Below, one piece after another: positions 1 through 7,970 of a stretch of DNA of 64,000 nucleotides. Within the stretch, counting starts at the first letter, position 1. Each line of letters opens with the position of its first letter. This stretch comes from an uncultured Acidimicrobiales bacterium (GTDB lineage Bacteria > Actinomycetota > Acidimicrobiia > Acidimicrobiales > Bin134), in contig OX638350.1 in assembly GCA_951813325.1 (NCBI GenBank), positions 2,957,954 to 3,021,953 of the forward strand, in the 5' to 3' direction. A program made the position numbers and the translations under genes. Under the pieces are notes generated by a model that did not search any database, had not been told where the DNA came from, and saw nothing but the letters and a program-made list of their open reading frames with translations.

Positions 1-196
1 GTTCTGAGACCGGTATCCGGTCCAACGTCGCGCTCCGCGACCGCTTGCGCTTCGCCATCCCCCGCTAACTCTACTGGCCAACACACCTATTCACCATGTG
101 ATTCTGTATACCGAGGAAAGACAACTTGACCACAGCGCCAATTGTCCTCTTGATAGAACTCTTAGGGACTAATATACGAGAGTGGCGCGGCCCCCG

Positions 197-430
197 TCAC
201 ACCTTCTCCAGCACTCGGTCGATCTTCTCTGTGAGATGGTCGAACCTCTGATCCACTTTGTTCTCCAGCGCGTTGAGCGATTCCTTCAAGTTCGCTACTT
301 CCGTCTTTAGAACTTGATCGTTCCCGTCATGGTCTGACACCTTCTTGGCAACCCACCCCAGTGTGGCGATTGCCCCGCCTGTGAATACGAACAGCAGACC
401 GCCCAGGATGCCTATTATTGCTATCTCCAT
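197..430 (-). CDS. Small membrane protein with C-terminal coiled coil
   Basis: About 77 residues. One hydrophobic segment (roughly residues 3-25, rich in Ile, Gly, Leu) is followed by a charged heptad-like tail (LKTEVANLKESLNALENKVD and onward) that should form a coiled coil. The ATG at 430 is preferred over the upstream in-frame start at 496 because AGAGGAA sits about 7 bases upstream of it. It belongs to a run of three short leftward membrane proteins. No family recognised; the topology resembles small phage or stress membrane proteins, but that is only a resemblance. Confidence 0.6.
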   Translation of the reverse strand: MEIAIIGILGGLLFVFTGGAIATLGWVAKKVSDHDGNDQVLKTEVANLKESLNALENKVDQRFDHLTEKIDRVLEKV

Positions 431-534
431 AAGTGATTCCTCTATAAGAAAGTATAGGACAATTCTCCGCCTATGTGAGTTAAACGTCCTGTTCATATTC
501 TAGTGGAATTCAGCAGTTTCCCTAGAAGCTAGAT

Positions 535-612
535 CTACGGCAAATATCCCATGGCGAATAGGTAAGCCATAGCGCCGATAAGGGCGGCGGCAGTCACAAA
601 CCAGCTATACAC
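535..612 (-). CDS. Putative 25-residue single-pass membrane microprotein
   Basis: A GTG at 612 opens 25 codons reading roughly MYSWFVTAAALIGAMAYLFA then MGYLP and a TAG stop. Almost the whole peptide is one hydrophobic helix. An AGGGG lies 6 bases before the GTG, and a perfect TATAAT lies 11 bases before it, so transcription could also start almost at the GTG (leaderless). It sits between two other small membrane proteins on the same strand. Function unknown; a chance ORF cannot be excluded. Confidence 0.35.
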   Translation of the reverse strand: MYSWFVTAAALIGAMAYLFAMGYLP

Positions 613-623
613 AATCGACCCCT

Positions 624-629
624 ATTATA
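624..629 (-). promoter_or_regulatory. Possible -10 box (TATAAT)
   Basis: Perfect TATAAT on the minus strand just upstream of the 25-residue ORF. A TTGACA hexamer lies only 7 bases further upstream, too close to act as the -35 for this -10, so the assignment rests on the -10 alone. Confidence 0.3.
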
Positions 630-638
630 CCACGCCTG

Positions 639-1004
639 TCAACTGGGTTTGACCTGCGAAATGGGGACTATCTGAGTCTTAAACTTCGGCCTAGTTACCC
701 AAATCAGGAGGAACACAATAGCTAGGACAATGCTCCCGAATCCAAGCAGATAGGCGATTCCAGTGTTGATGGCGTTTCCTACAGATTCTCCGCACAGTTC
801 GGCCCAATCGTCATCGACCAGGATGTTCGCATCCTCACACCGAGCGTCTTTCTCTTCCTGGTCGCCTGCCGCTGCCGCTCCGATGGCGAACCACATGACT
901 GCGAAGCCCACGGATATGAACGTGAGCCAAGCCATTACTTTGCGAGTGCGGTTCTTGACCGCCTGATACTCGAATCCTGGGGGCGCTGGATCAATTGCCG
1001 CCAC
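639..1004 (-). CDS. Two-TM small membrane protein
   Basis: About 121 residues. Two hydrophobic segments (AWLTFISVGFAVMWFAIGAA and GIAYLLGFGSIVLAIVFLLI) flank a short acidic loop with two cysteines (RCEDAN and AELCGE) that could pair outside the membrane. The GTG at 1004 is chosen because GAAGGAG sits 5 bases before it; an alternative TTG start at 1037 has no such site. Same strand as the two shorter membrane ORFs downstream. No family recognised. Confidence 0.6.
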   Translation of the reverse strand: MAAIDPAPPGFEYQAVKNRTRKVMAWLTFISVGFAVMWFAIGAAAAGDQEEKDARCEDANILVDDDWAELCGESVGNAINTGIAYLLGFGSIVLAIVFLLIWVTRPKFKTQIVPISQVKPS

Positions 1005-1053
1005 GGTTGCTCCTTCGTTGTAGTTCGGGCAGCGCAACGGTACACTGCCTGCC

Positions 1054-1151
1054 GTCTACAAAGTGGACCGCTCCACGCGGGCACAGCCAGAACTGAGCGG
1101 CGAGTCGTTTCCCATGGCTCCCTTCGGCCTGGCTGTGTCCACTTTGTAGAC
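1054..1151. repeat. Long inverted repeat, hairpin-forming
   Basis: GTCTACAAAGTGGAC (1054-1068) is perfectly inverted at 1137-1151. A second 9-bp arm, CACAGCCAG (1082-1090), is inverted at 1129-1137, directly abutting the outer arm on the right side but separated from it by 13 bases on the left. The loop is about 38 bases. It lies between the small membrane protein and the insertion sequence. It could be the end pair of a tiny non-autonomous element or a structured RNA; no T-tract is present, so it is not a standard terminator. Confidence 0.6.
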
Positions 1152-1161
1152 AGAAGCAGAC

Positions 1162-2217
1162 TCACCTACCGAAGGGGGCCACCCCAGTGCGTGTTGTCAC
1201 TTTGTCGGGCACGCTCGCAGAAGATATCTCTCCGCCCGCTGCCACCCAAACAATGACACGCATGTAGTGCCCATAGAGGTTGTGCACTCGTGATGAGGGT
1301 GTGCCGCCGATGGCGGTGTGGTGGCGGTGGAGATTGTAGTGGTGGATCCAGGTTTGGAGTCGGCGTCGGCGGTCGGGTTCTGATTTGAACTTGTATGCGT
1401 AGAGGAACTCGTCTGCCAGGGTGCGGTTGAAGCGCTCTGCTTTGCCGTTTGTCTGGGGCCGGTAGGGCCTGGTGAAGGTGTGGGCGATGGAGCGGGCGGC
1501 GAGCTGGGCGGCGAAGGTCTTCGACCTGAAGTTCGGCCCGTTGTCGGTGATGACCTCGTCGACGGCTATGCCGACGGAGCGGAACCAGACGCGGGCCCGC
1601 TCGAAGAACCCGCAAAGGGTGTCGGCGGTCTCGTTGTCGAGGGCCTCGACGTAGGCCAGGCGGCTGTGGTCGTCTATGGCGACGTGGAGGTAGCTGTAGC
1701 CGACGCGGGGGCGGCGCTTGGCGCCGCGGGCGGCGGTGTTGGCCCGTCCGTGGGCTCTCCACCCGCCCCCGGGCGGGACTTTGCCCACCTTCTTGACGTC
1801 GAGGTGGACGAGGTCGCCGGGCTCGGGGCGCTCGTAGCGGCGTATCGGCCGCCCGGTGGGCCGGTCGATGTGCGACAGGCGGTTCAGACCGTTGCGCACC
1901 AGGACCTTGTGCACCGTCGACGCCGGCACCCCCAGCCGGGCGCCGATCCGCGCCGGCCCCCACCGCTTTTGGCGCCGCAACCGGCACACCTTGGCCTCGA
2001 CCGCGGCGTCGGTTCGCCGCGGCGACCGATGAGGCCGAGACGACCGGTCCACAAGGCCGGCCTCGCCGTGCTCAACCCAGCGGCGCCCCCACTTCGCCAC
2101 CGTGACCCGCGACAGGCCCATCTGAGCGGCCACATGGGCCTGGGGCATCCCCGCCTCGACCCGCTGGACGATCAACAACCTCCCCATAGGGGTGAAACGT
2201 GCATTAGCGTGCGACAT
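1162..2217 (-). CDS. IS481-family DDE transposase
   Basis: An N-terminal helix-turn-helix pair (AHVAAQMGLSRVTVAKWGRR; ARIGARLGVPASTVHKVL) precedes an rve-type DDE catalytic core: the first Asp in HLDVKKVGK, the second in VITDNGPNF and the Glu in GKAERFNRTL, followed by YNLHRHHTAIGGTPSSRV, typical of the IS481 group. The ATG at 2217 is chosen because GGGAGG lies 6 bases upstream. The catalytic triad is intact. The frame passes out through the element's left inverted repeat (1263-1283), so about the last 32 residues are encoded by flanking DNA; family members usually stop at or near the repeat. Confidence 0.9.
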   Translation of the reverse strand: MSHANARFTPMGRLLIVQRVEAGMPQAHVAAQMGLSRVTVAKWGRRWVEHGEAGLVDRSSRPHRSPRRTDAAVEAKVCRLRRQKRWGPARIGARLGVPASTVHKVLVRNGLNRLSHIDRPTGRPIRRYERPEPGDLVHLDVKKVGKVPPGGGWRAHGRANTAARGAKRRPRVGYSYLHVAIDDHSRLAYVEALDNETADTLCGFFERARVWFRSVGIAVDEVITDNGPNFRSKTFAAQLAARSIAHTFTRPYRPQTNGKAERFNRTLADEFLYAYKFKSEPDRRRRLQTWIHHYNLHRHHTAIGGTPSSRVHNLYGHYMRVIVWVAAGGEISSASVPDKVTTRTGVAPFGR

Positions 2218-2325
2218 CGAGCCTCCCTTGCCCTGTGCGGTAGTTCGCAACCACCACACTGGCATCGGAGGCTCACCCAATAGCGGAGCTACCCGCCCGA
2301 GCTAACAACCTCTATGGGTATTACA
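1263..2325. mobile_element. IS481-family insertion sequence, about 1063 bp
   Basis: Bounded by imperfect 21-bp terminal inverted repeats: TGTAGTGCCCATAGAGGTTG at 1263 and, reversed, TGTAATACCCATAGAGGTTG ending at 2325 (19 of 21 positions agree, 14 of them contiguous). The ends begin TGTA, and the length is in the usual IS481 range. No clear target duplication is visible next to the ends, so the element may be old or a flank may have been rearranged. It sits immediately left of a restriction-modification pair. Confidence 0.85.
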
Positions 2326-2585
2326 ACTAGCCCTTGTACGCCATCCTGAGCATGTCAGTTTCGAGAAGTCTCCATGATCACGAAATGCAACCCTATGTTT
2401 GCTGAAAGCACGAGTTGGGCCCTCCAGGTCACGGCAGTGTGTGCCGGAGCACAATCGGCTGAGAGAGTTTGGCCGTCTCATGTTTCATTCGTTGCACAAA
2501 GCAGCGGCCTGGCTCAGATCTTGGTACTTCGACCCACTGAGAGACTGGTGGGTTTGGCAATCTTTGCACCGAGTAAGGTGCCGCC

Positions 2586-3602
2586 GTGTTACTCGTAGAC
2601 AATCTGAGACTCAGGAAGGCGCTAACCAGCCGGCTCCACGAGGCAGGGATTGAGACCGCGGAAGGGCTTACCTCTTGGAACCGGAGAGAGTTGGGATCGA
2701 TCCCCGGGGTTGGAGGCAAGAGTATCGACAGGATCGAAGAGGCCCTTGGAAAGGTTGGGCTAGCACTCGCTGACGACCCTCTGTCCCCTTACGAGTGTGT
2801 TCGGGAGGGGCGGGCGGCTTGGGACGTTCGGCTCTGCTCGTTTCATCTCTGTGATTCGTGTGTGGCTGAATGGACAGAAGGTGCATTTCGAGGGGAGCCT
2901 CCGGTGTTCGATGCATCGGTGTTGTCGGGTAGTTGCCAGAACTGCACTCGAGTCGCCAGCGACCTCCACCTAGCGCAGTGGCTTCTGTGCGGGAATTGCG
3001 AGCGTGTGGCCCGGTCGATAGGGAGAAGCATCGCCGCAGAAAAGTATGTGGCAGCCCGATTCGAAGAGGCATTCCGACAATCGCTCTTTGAGTTAGAACA
3101 GCTAGACCAGCCTGTCTTGAGGGCGCATGACGCGCAGGTACTGGAGCGAAAGACGCCGAGTATCGACTTCATGATTCATGAAGGGGGCGTTCCCATCGTC
3201 GGCATTGAGCTCAAAACGGGTCGTAGTCATCTCGGAGGATGGGCTCCGGTGGGAGCCAAGATGGCTACGTTTCAACTCGATCATGGCGACTGCGACGATA
3301 TCAGCGAGGTAGCTGATGCGGAGGGGATCGTCGTCTATCTCTTCCATGCTCAGGTCATCGACCGAGCCGAGCCACCCACAACTCGATTCGAGGCAGTCGG
3401 ACTTTGGTGGATTGATCCGTTCAGCTTTAGCGACAGCTACCAGACCAGCCGGACTCGCCCACGAGAAACCAAGACCGCCGCTTACTACTCAACCGATCAA
3501 TTCAGGCCATTCGAAGAGTTTGAGGAACACTGGCGTGCCGGGGAAATGGCTAGCGTACGGCAGAGGTTTGACCAACATGGTCAACCTCCCCTATACCGCT
3601 GA
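2586..3602 (+). CDS. Putative type II restriction endonuclease (HhH, zinc, PD-ExK)
   Basis: 338 residues from a GTG start. Residues 31-55 form a helix-hairpin-helix (LGSIPGVGGKSIDRIEEAL). A cysteine-rich middle follows (C84, C89, C92; C117, C120; C135, C138), probably zinc-binding. Residues 191-212 give PSIDF then GIELKTG, matching the PD-(D/E)xK nuclease core with D194, E208 and K210. The gene runs toward an adenine methyltransferase and overlaps its 3' end by 53 bp, the usual convergent arrangement of a type II pair. Family name not recognised; the nuclease role is inferred from the motif and neighbour. Confidence 0.65.
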   Translation: MLLVDNLRLRKALTSRLHEAGIETAEGLTSWNRRELGSIPGVGGKSIDRIEEALGKVGLALADDPLSPYECVREGRAAWDVRLCSFHLCDSCVAEWTEGAFRGEPPVFDASVLSGSCQNCTRVASDLHLAQWLLCGNCERVARSIGRSIAAEKYVAARFEEAFRQSLFELEQLDQPVLRAHDAQVLERKTPSIDFMIHEGGVPIVGIELKTGRSHLGGWAPVGAKMATFQLDHGDCDDISEVADAEGIVVYLFHAQVIDRAEPPTTRFEAVGLWWIDPFSFSDSYQTSRTRPRETKTAAYYSTDQFRPFEEFEEHWRAGEMASVRQRFDQHGQPPLYR

Positions 3603-5175
3603 CGCCAACAGCCACCGCAAAGCTGTGAATCCACTCGTCGCAGGCTTCGTGGGGACATGGGGCAGAACCAAATTCTTCAAGAGTGGCCCGGTCGGGAATG
3701 CGGAGGCGGCGCAGGTCAGTCGCATTCACTTGGGTATGCCCGCTGAATGACCGGAAATAGACGTCAACCAGTTCGTGGTTGAGGAAAGCAGCGAGCCCGA
3801 TTGCTAGCAGGCGACTAAGAGGTCGTCCATGCCTGTGCAGATAGTTGACATGGTTCTCGATCCCGAATCTTGGGCACTCCGGAAACGCATCAGCCAACAA
3901 GGGACCGGCAACAATCCGGCGGCGTTCCTCCTTGCTGCTGAAACGCTTGACGAGCACGTAGTTACCACGCGGTGTCAAAAGAGATGCAGTCGCCCCCACG
4001 TCTTCGATGGCGATTGGCCTATTGCCAGAGCCCGGCCAAGAGACACCGCCCGTGTCCACCGACGAGGGGTACAACAATGGGACAGACCCGGGCCCGTGAT
4101 CGGCTTGCAGCCACCGGCGCGCCCGAAAATCCACCACCGGGCCCGTCGACACATCCACCCCAATTGTTTCAAGCGTCGCAGGAAGTTCGTGCATGAGAGC
4201 TGCTGCATTGGCTGCGCCCTCAGATTCAGCGACATGGATGACGACATCGCGATCTCCCGGAAATACAACCTCCTCTGATGGAACGGCTCTTTCGGCTACT
4301 GGTCCAGCGGGATCGCCCACCTGAACTCGAACGATCTCCGGCTGTACCCGGTCTCTGACCAAATGAGTGATGGCGTTCTCCTGAAGCACGTCCTGATCTG
4401 CAAATGCACGCATCCTGCTCTCGAAAACCCGGATCGAACACAACCCGTTCTGGCCAAGCAAGGCCCTCCGGAACCGCTTGAAGTAGGGGCCGTTGCAGAA
4501 GCTTCGCGGGGTAATCGCAACCATCTCACCACCAACTTTGAGCAAAGCCGATGCAGCAAGCATGAATGCGGCATATAGGTTCGGCACCGGCGCTCCTAGC
4601 CGTTCGGCCAGCATTCGCTCGTTCGAGGTCGAAGAGAGCTTTGCATAGGGAGGATTGAGAATTGCATGAGTTGCCGTCGCCACTTGAGATGACAAGCCAG
4701 CTGACCTCTGCGCGGCCGCATGAAGGAAGTCCTCATTCAACACTTCGAACTCAAATGGAATGCCAGCTTCGTCGAACCGCTCAGATACGAGGGCGAGTGT
4801 CTGCTTTGACTTTATGGATAATTCTGGATCCACCTCCCAGGCCAAGACGCGCATAGACGCCGGCCGCCCGACACTAGAGAGAGCGCTTATTGCAGCGACA
4901 GCACCGAGTGTGCCTGCCCCCGCACCGGCATCAACCAACTCCACATCGCCGCGCCAATCGGAAACCATTTCCGCTAGCAGCCGGGCAACAGGTACAGGAG
5001 TGAGCACCTGCCCAAGATCCTTGCGGCACTCCGGTTGGATCTCAGCCACCGCGGCGCGCCGAATGGCCTCTAAGTCGTCCCAGACTGTCTCGATACCAGT
5101 CAACATTACGGCCAAATTACCCAGCACCAGCGACAATTCGACCCGCGGAGAAACCGCGGTGTCATGGGAAGACAA
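3550..5175 (-). CDS. N6-adenine DNA methyltransferase (type II R-M)
   Basis: 541 residues. GQVLTPVPVARLLAEM (residues 55-70) is the amino-terminal signature of the Eco57I/BsuBI-type adenine methylases; motif I is VDAGAGAGTLG (81-91), the acidic residue of motif II is in WEVDPEL, and the catalytic motif IV is NPPY (174-177). The C-terminal half should hold target recognition. It would methylate adenine in the site cut by the convergent nuclease and protect the host. Start is uncertain: ATG at 5175, 21 bases after the MaoC stop, or ATG at 5106. An orphan methylase is possible if the neighbour is not the cognate nuclease. Confidence 0.85.
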   Translation of the reverse strand: MSSHDTAVSPRVELSLVLGNLAVMLTGIETVWDDLEAIRRAAVAEIQPECRKDLGQVLTPVPVARLLAEMVSDWRGDVELVDAGAGAGTLGAVAAISALSSVGRPASMRVLAWEVDPELSIKSKQTLALVSERFDEAGIPFEFEVLNEDFLHAAAQRSAGLSSQVATATHAILNPPYAKLSSTSNERMLAERLGAPVPNLYAAFMLAASALLKVGGEMVAITPRSFCNGPYFKRFRRALLGQNGLCSIRVFESRMRAFADQDVLQENAITHLVRDRVQPEIVRVQVGDPAGPVAERAVPSEEVVFPGDRDVVIHVAESEGAANAAALMHELPATLETIGVDVSTGPVVDFRARRWLQADHGPGSVPLLYPSSVDTGGVSWPGSGNRPIAIEDVGATASLLTPRGNYVLVKRFSSKEERRRIVAGPLLADAFPECPRFGIENHVNYLHRHGRPLSRLLAIGLAAFLNHELVDVYFRSFSGHTQVNATDLRRLRIPDRATLEEFGSAPCPHEACDEWIHSFAVAVGVSGIGEVDHVGQTSAVR

Positions 5176-5196
5176 GTCCCGGAGGTGGCCTTGTGC

Positions 5197-5655
5197 TCAG
5201 CGCAGGTAGCGGGTGAGGCTTTCCACCACGCAGGCCGGTTTGGGGCTGCCCTCCACTTCGACGGTGATAGTGATGACGGCTTGCACGCCGCCGGTGATCT
5301 CGTCCACTGAGGTGAGTTCGGCACCCACCCTGACCTTTGACCCCACCGGGACGGGGGCGGGGAAGCGCACCTTGTTGACGCCGTAGTTGATGCCCATGGA
5401 GATCTGTTCCACGGTGATGAGGCTGGGCAGGAACATGTTGGTGAGCGACAGCGTGAGGTAGCCGTGGGCGATGGTGGTGCCGTACGGGCTCTGGGCCGCG
5501 GCCCGCTCGGGGTCGATGTGGATCCACTGGTGGTCGCCGGTGGCGTCGGCGAACTGGTTCACCCGCTCCTGGGTGATCTCCGTCCAGTCGCTCCACCCCA
5601 AATGCCGGCCGACGGCGGCCGCCAGATCATCGACAGTGGCAAAAACGGTTCCCAT
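5197..5655 (-). CDS. MaoC-like (R)-specific enoyl-CoA hydratase
   Basis: 152 residues, a single hot-dog domain. The hydratase-2 signature is complete: FADATGDHQWIHID (residues 35-48) with catalytic Asp41 and His46, then TTIAHGYLTLS. It hydrates trans-2-enoyl-CoA to (R)-3-hydroxyacyl-CoA in the cytosol. It lies 10 bp downstream of an enoyl-CoA hydratase/isomerase-family gene on the same strand, so the two are probably cotranscribed and act in the same acyl-CoA pathway. Confidence 0.88.
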   Translation of the reverse strand: MGTVFATVDDLAAAVGRHLGWSDWTEITQERVNQFADATGDHQWIHIDPERAAAQSPYGTTIAHGYLTLSLTNMFLPSLITVEQISMGINYGVNKVRFPAPVPVGSKVRVGAELTSVDEITGGVQAVITITVEVEGSPKPACVVESLTRYLR

Positions 5656-5665
5656 GGGCGAGAAA

Positions 5666-6439
5666 CTACTGCCCTTGGCGGCCCGACCACGAGGGGGAGC
5701 GCTTGGTCAAGAAGGCATCGATGCCCTCTTGGGCGTCGGCGCTTGCCGAGTTGGCCGCCATGACCTGTTTGGTCAGTTCGTAAGCCTCGGGCTCTCCGCA
5801 GTCGAGCTGGCGGTAGAACGCCTGCTTGCCGACGGCGATGGTGTGGTCGCTGAACCGTGTGATCCGGCTGGCCAGTTCGTCGACCGCGGCCCGCAGCTCC
5901 TCGGCAGGCACCACCCGGTTCACCAAACCCCAATCAGCGGCGGTGGACGCGTCGATGGGATCGCCGGTGAGCAGCATCTCCATGGCCCGCTTGCGGCCCA
6001 CCGCCCGGGAGATGGGAACCATGGGGGTGGAGCAGAACAGGCCGATGCGCACTCCAGGGGTGGCGAAGGTGGATTCGGAGGACGCAACAGCTAGGTCGCA
6101 GGCCGCCACCAGCTGGCATCCGGCGGCGGTGGCCACCCCGGCCACCTCGGCGATCACCGGCTGGGGCACGGCGTGGACGGCCTCCATCAACTCGGTGCAC
6201 ACCTCGAACAGGTCGTCGTAGAACTGGGCGTCCCGGTCGACCATCTCCGACAGGTCGTGGCCCGCGGAGAACGCCGGACCCTCGGCCGCCATCACGATCA
6301 CTGCGACGTCGGTCCGCTCCCCCAGCTTGTGGAGCGCCTCGACGAGGGCCTCCATCAACTCCAGGCTCAGCGCGTTGCGCCGCTTCGGATTGTTGAGGGT
6401 TACGCGGGCTACCGGTCCATCGCTCTCAATGCTGAACAC
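5666..6439 (-). CDS. Enoyl-CoA hydratase/isomerase family protein
   Basis: 257 residues, crotonase fold. AFSAGHDLSEM gives the oxyanion-hole loop and AGVATAAGCQLVAACDLAVA the second conserved stretch; the C-terminal helix holds TKRSPSWSGR. The AxAGCQ form and SAGHD loop resemble the ECHDC3-like subgroup rather than classical EchA, which carries two catalytic Glu; here the Glu positions are not obvious, so hydratase activity is not certain. First gene of a two-gene leftward unit with MaoC. Confidence 0.85.
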   Translation of the reverse strand: MFSIESDGPVARVTLNNPKRRNALSLELMEALVEALHKLGERTDVAVIVMAAEGPAFSAGHDLSEMVDRDAQFYDDLFEVCTELMEAVHAVPQPVIAEVAGVATAAGCQLVAACDLAVASSESTFATPGVRIGLFCSTPMVPISRAVGRKRAMEMLLTGDPIDASTAADWGLVNRVVPAEELRAAVDELASRITRFSDHTIAVGKQAFYRQLDCGEPEAYELTKQVMAANSASADAQEGIDAFLTKRSPSWSGRQGQ

Positions 6440-6480
6440 AACACGAGATTACCCGCCCGAGGTGTGCTACCCATTGGGGC

Positions 6481-7383
6481 ATGGCCGCAGGAGGCAGCAC
6501 CAAGGCAGTATTGGCCGCTCTCTTCGCCAACTTGGCCATCGCCATCGCCAAGTTCGTGGGCTTCGCCGTGACCCGCTCGGCCTCCATGCTGGCCGAGGGC
6601 GTCCACTCCTGCGCCGACACCGGCAACCAGGCCCTGCTGCTTTTGGGCGGTCGGCTGTCCAAGCGGGACCCCACCCCCCGCCATCCGTTCGGCTACGGCC
6701 GGGAGCGGTACTTCTGGTCGTTCGTGGTGGCCATCATCCTGTTCACCCTGGGCGCGCTGTTCGCCATCAACGAGGGCATCGAGAAGATCCGCCACCCCCA
6801 CGAGCTGGAATCGCTGTGGGTGGCAATCGGGATCCTGATCTTCGGCATCGTGGTGGAGTCGCTGTCGTTCCGCACCGCCATCGTGGAATCCAACAAGGTG
6901 CGGGGCAAGCTCTCGTGGGGCACGTTCATCCGCCGCTCCCGCACTCCTGAGTTGCCGGTAGTGCTGCTGGAAGATCTGGGCGCCATGCTCGGCTTGGTGT
7001 TCGCGCTGGTAGCCGTTGTGCTGTCCGAGGTAACCGGCGAGCCCCGCTGGGACGGCGTGGGCACCTTGGTTATCGGCGTGCTTCTGGGGATTATCGCCAT
7101 CGTGTTGGCCATCGAGATGAAGAGCCTCCTGATCGGCGAGAGCGCCACCAAAGAAGACCGGGAGCGACTTCGGGCGGCGCTGGAGAGTTCACCCGAAATC
7201 GACCGGCTGGTGGACCTGCGCACCCAGCACCTCGGCCCCGAGGAACTGCTGGTGGCCGCCGAAGTGGACTTCGCCGACCACTTACCCAGCGATCAGCTAC
7301 CCGCGGCCGTGGCCGCGGTGGAGGCTCGCCTGCGCGAAATCGTCCCCGCCGCCACCCACGTCTACTTGGAGCCCTCCAGCTAG
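6481..7383 (+). CDS. Cation diffusion facilitator (CDF) metal transporter
   Basis: 300 residues with about five or six hydrophobic segments. The metal site of TM2 is visible as EGVHSCADTGNQ (HxxxD); the TM5 counterpart carries VLLEDLGAMLG (E/D with D). RHPFGYGRERYFWSFV and a cytoplasmic C-terminal domain of about 90 residues are typical of CDF antiporters, closest in style to the SLC30A9-like branch. It should export Zn, Co, Fe or Mn in exchange for protons. Divergent from the enoyl-CoA hydratase gene; its stop is 4 bases before a MITE. Confidence 0.88.
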   Translation: MAAGGSTKAVLAALFANLAIAIAKFVGFAVTRSASMLAEGVHSCADTGNQALLLLGGRLSKRDPTPRHPFGYGRERYFWSFVVAIILFTLGALFAINEGIEKIRHPHELESLWVAIGILIFGIVVESLSFRTAIVESNKVRGKLSWGTFIRRSRTPELPVVLLEDLGAMLGLVFALVAVVLSEVTGEPRWDGVGTLVIGVLLGIIAIVLAIEMKSLLIGESATKEDRERLRAALESSPEIDRLVDLRTQHLGPEELLVAAEVDFADHLPSDQLPAAVAAVEARLREIVPAATHVYLEPSS

Positions 7384-7387
7384 CCAG

Positions 7388-7547
7388 TGGTGTGTCGTGG
7401 GTTTATTCGCTCGTGTCCTGCTAGGCATCGACGCCCCTCGCGGCGTTGCTCCTCCTTGCCGTACGCTCTGAGTATGGCTGCGTCGGTGCGCCTTGCGAGG
7501 AACGCCGCTGCCGTCGCAATCCACGGCGCTAAACCCACGACACACCA
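7388..7547. mobile_element. MITE copy 1 (160 bp)
   Basis: Perfect 18-bp terminal inverted repeats, TGGTGTGTCGTGGGTTTA and its complement, bound a 160-bp body that recurs at 18372-18531 with about six differences. It encodes no transposase. The flanks are CCAG on the left and CTAG on the right, an imperfect form of the CTAG duplication seen at copy 2. The right-hand CTAG provides the stop codon of the neighbouring OB-fold gene, and the left end lies 4 bases past the CDF stop, so the element fills the gap between two convergent genes. Confidence 0.88.
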
Positions 7548-7970
7548 CTAGTCGGCCGGCTCGAAGTAGGGCAGGGTGATTTCTTCGCTCAGCTCTACGA
7601 ATGTGGTCTTCACTCGCATGCCTACGTGGACGGCGTCGACCGGGCAGTTGATGAGGTTGGCCAGCAGCCAGAAGTCTTCGTCCAGTGTCACGATCACCGC
7701 CACGTAGGGCACAGTGAACGCCGGGGTCTGGGGTCGCCACACGGTGGTCCAGGAGTACACCTCGCCCTGCCCGGCGCTGACCTCCCAATCGAGGTCGGGC
7801 GAGAAGCAGGCCGAACAGGCCGGGGCCGGGTCCATGGTGATGACGCCGCAGTCCCGGCACCGCTGGTAACGGAGCTCGCCGACCTGGCAGCCGTCCCAGT
7901 AGGGCTGGGAGAACAGCGTGGGCACCGGCAGGGGGATACCGGGCGACTGGGGTTGCAAGATCTCGCTCAT
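7548..7970 (-). CDS. Zn-ribbon/OB-fold acyl-CoA-binding protein (DUF35 type)
   Basis: 140 residues. A rubredoxin-like zinc ribbon (RCRDCGVI then ACSACFS) precedes an OB-fold (GEVYSWTTVWRPQTPAF, VIVTLDEDFWLLANL). Such proteins are obligate partners of SCP-x-type thiolases and of MaoC-like hydratases in steroid side-chain degradation. Its ATG overlaps the thiolase stop by 4 bases (ATGA), so the pair is translationally coupled. The last codon is followed by a TAG that belongs to the CTAG at the MITE border, so the native C-terminus may once have been different. Confidence 0.85.
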   Translation of the reverse strand: MSEILQPQSPGIPLPVPTLFSQPYWDGCQVGELRYQRCRDCGVITMDPAPACSACFSPDLDWEVSAGQGEVYSWTTVWRPQTPAFTVPYVAVIVTLDEDFWLLANLINCPVDAVHVGMRVKTTFVELSEEITLPYFEPAD

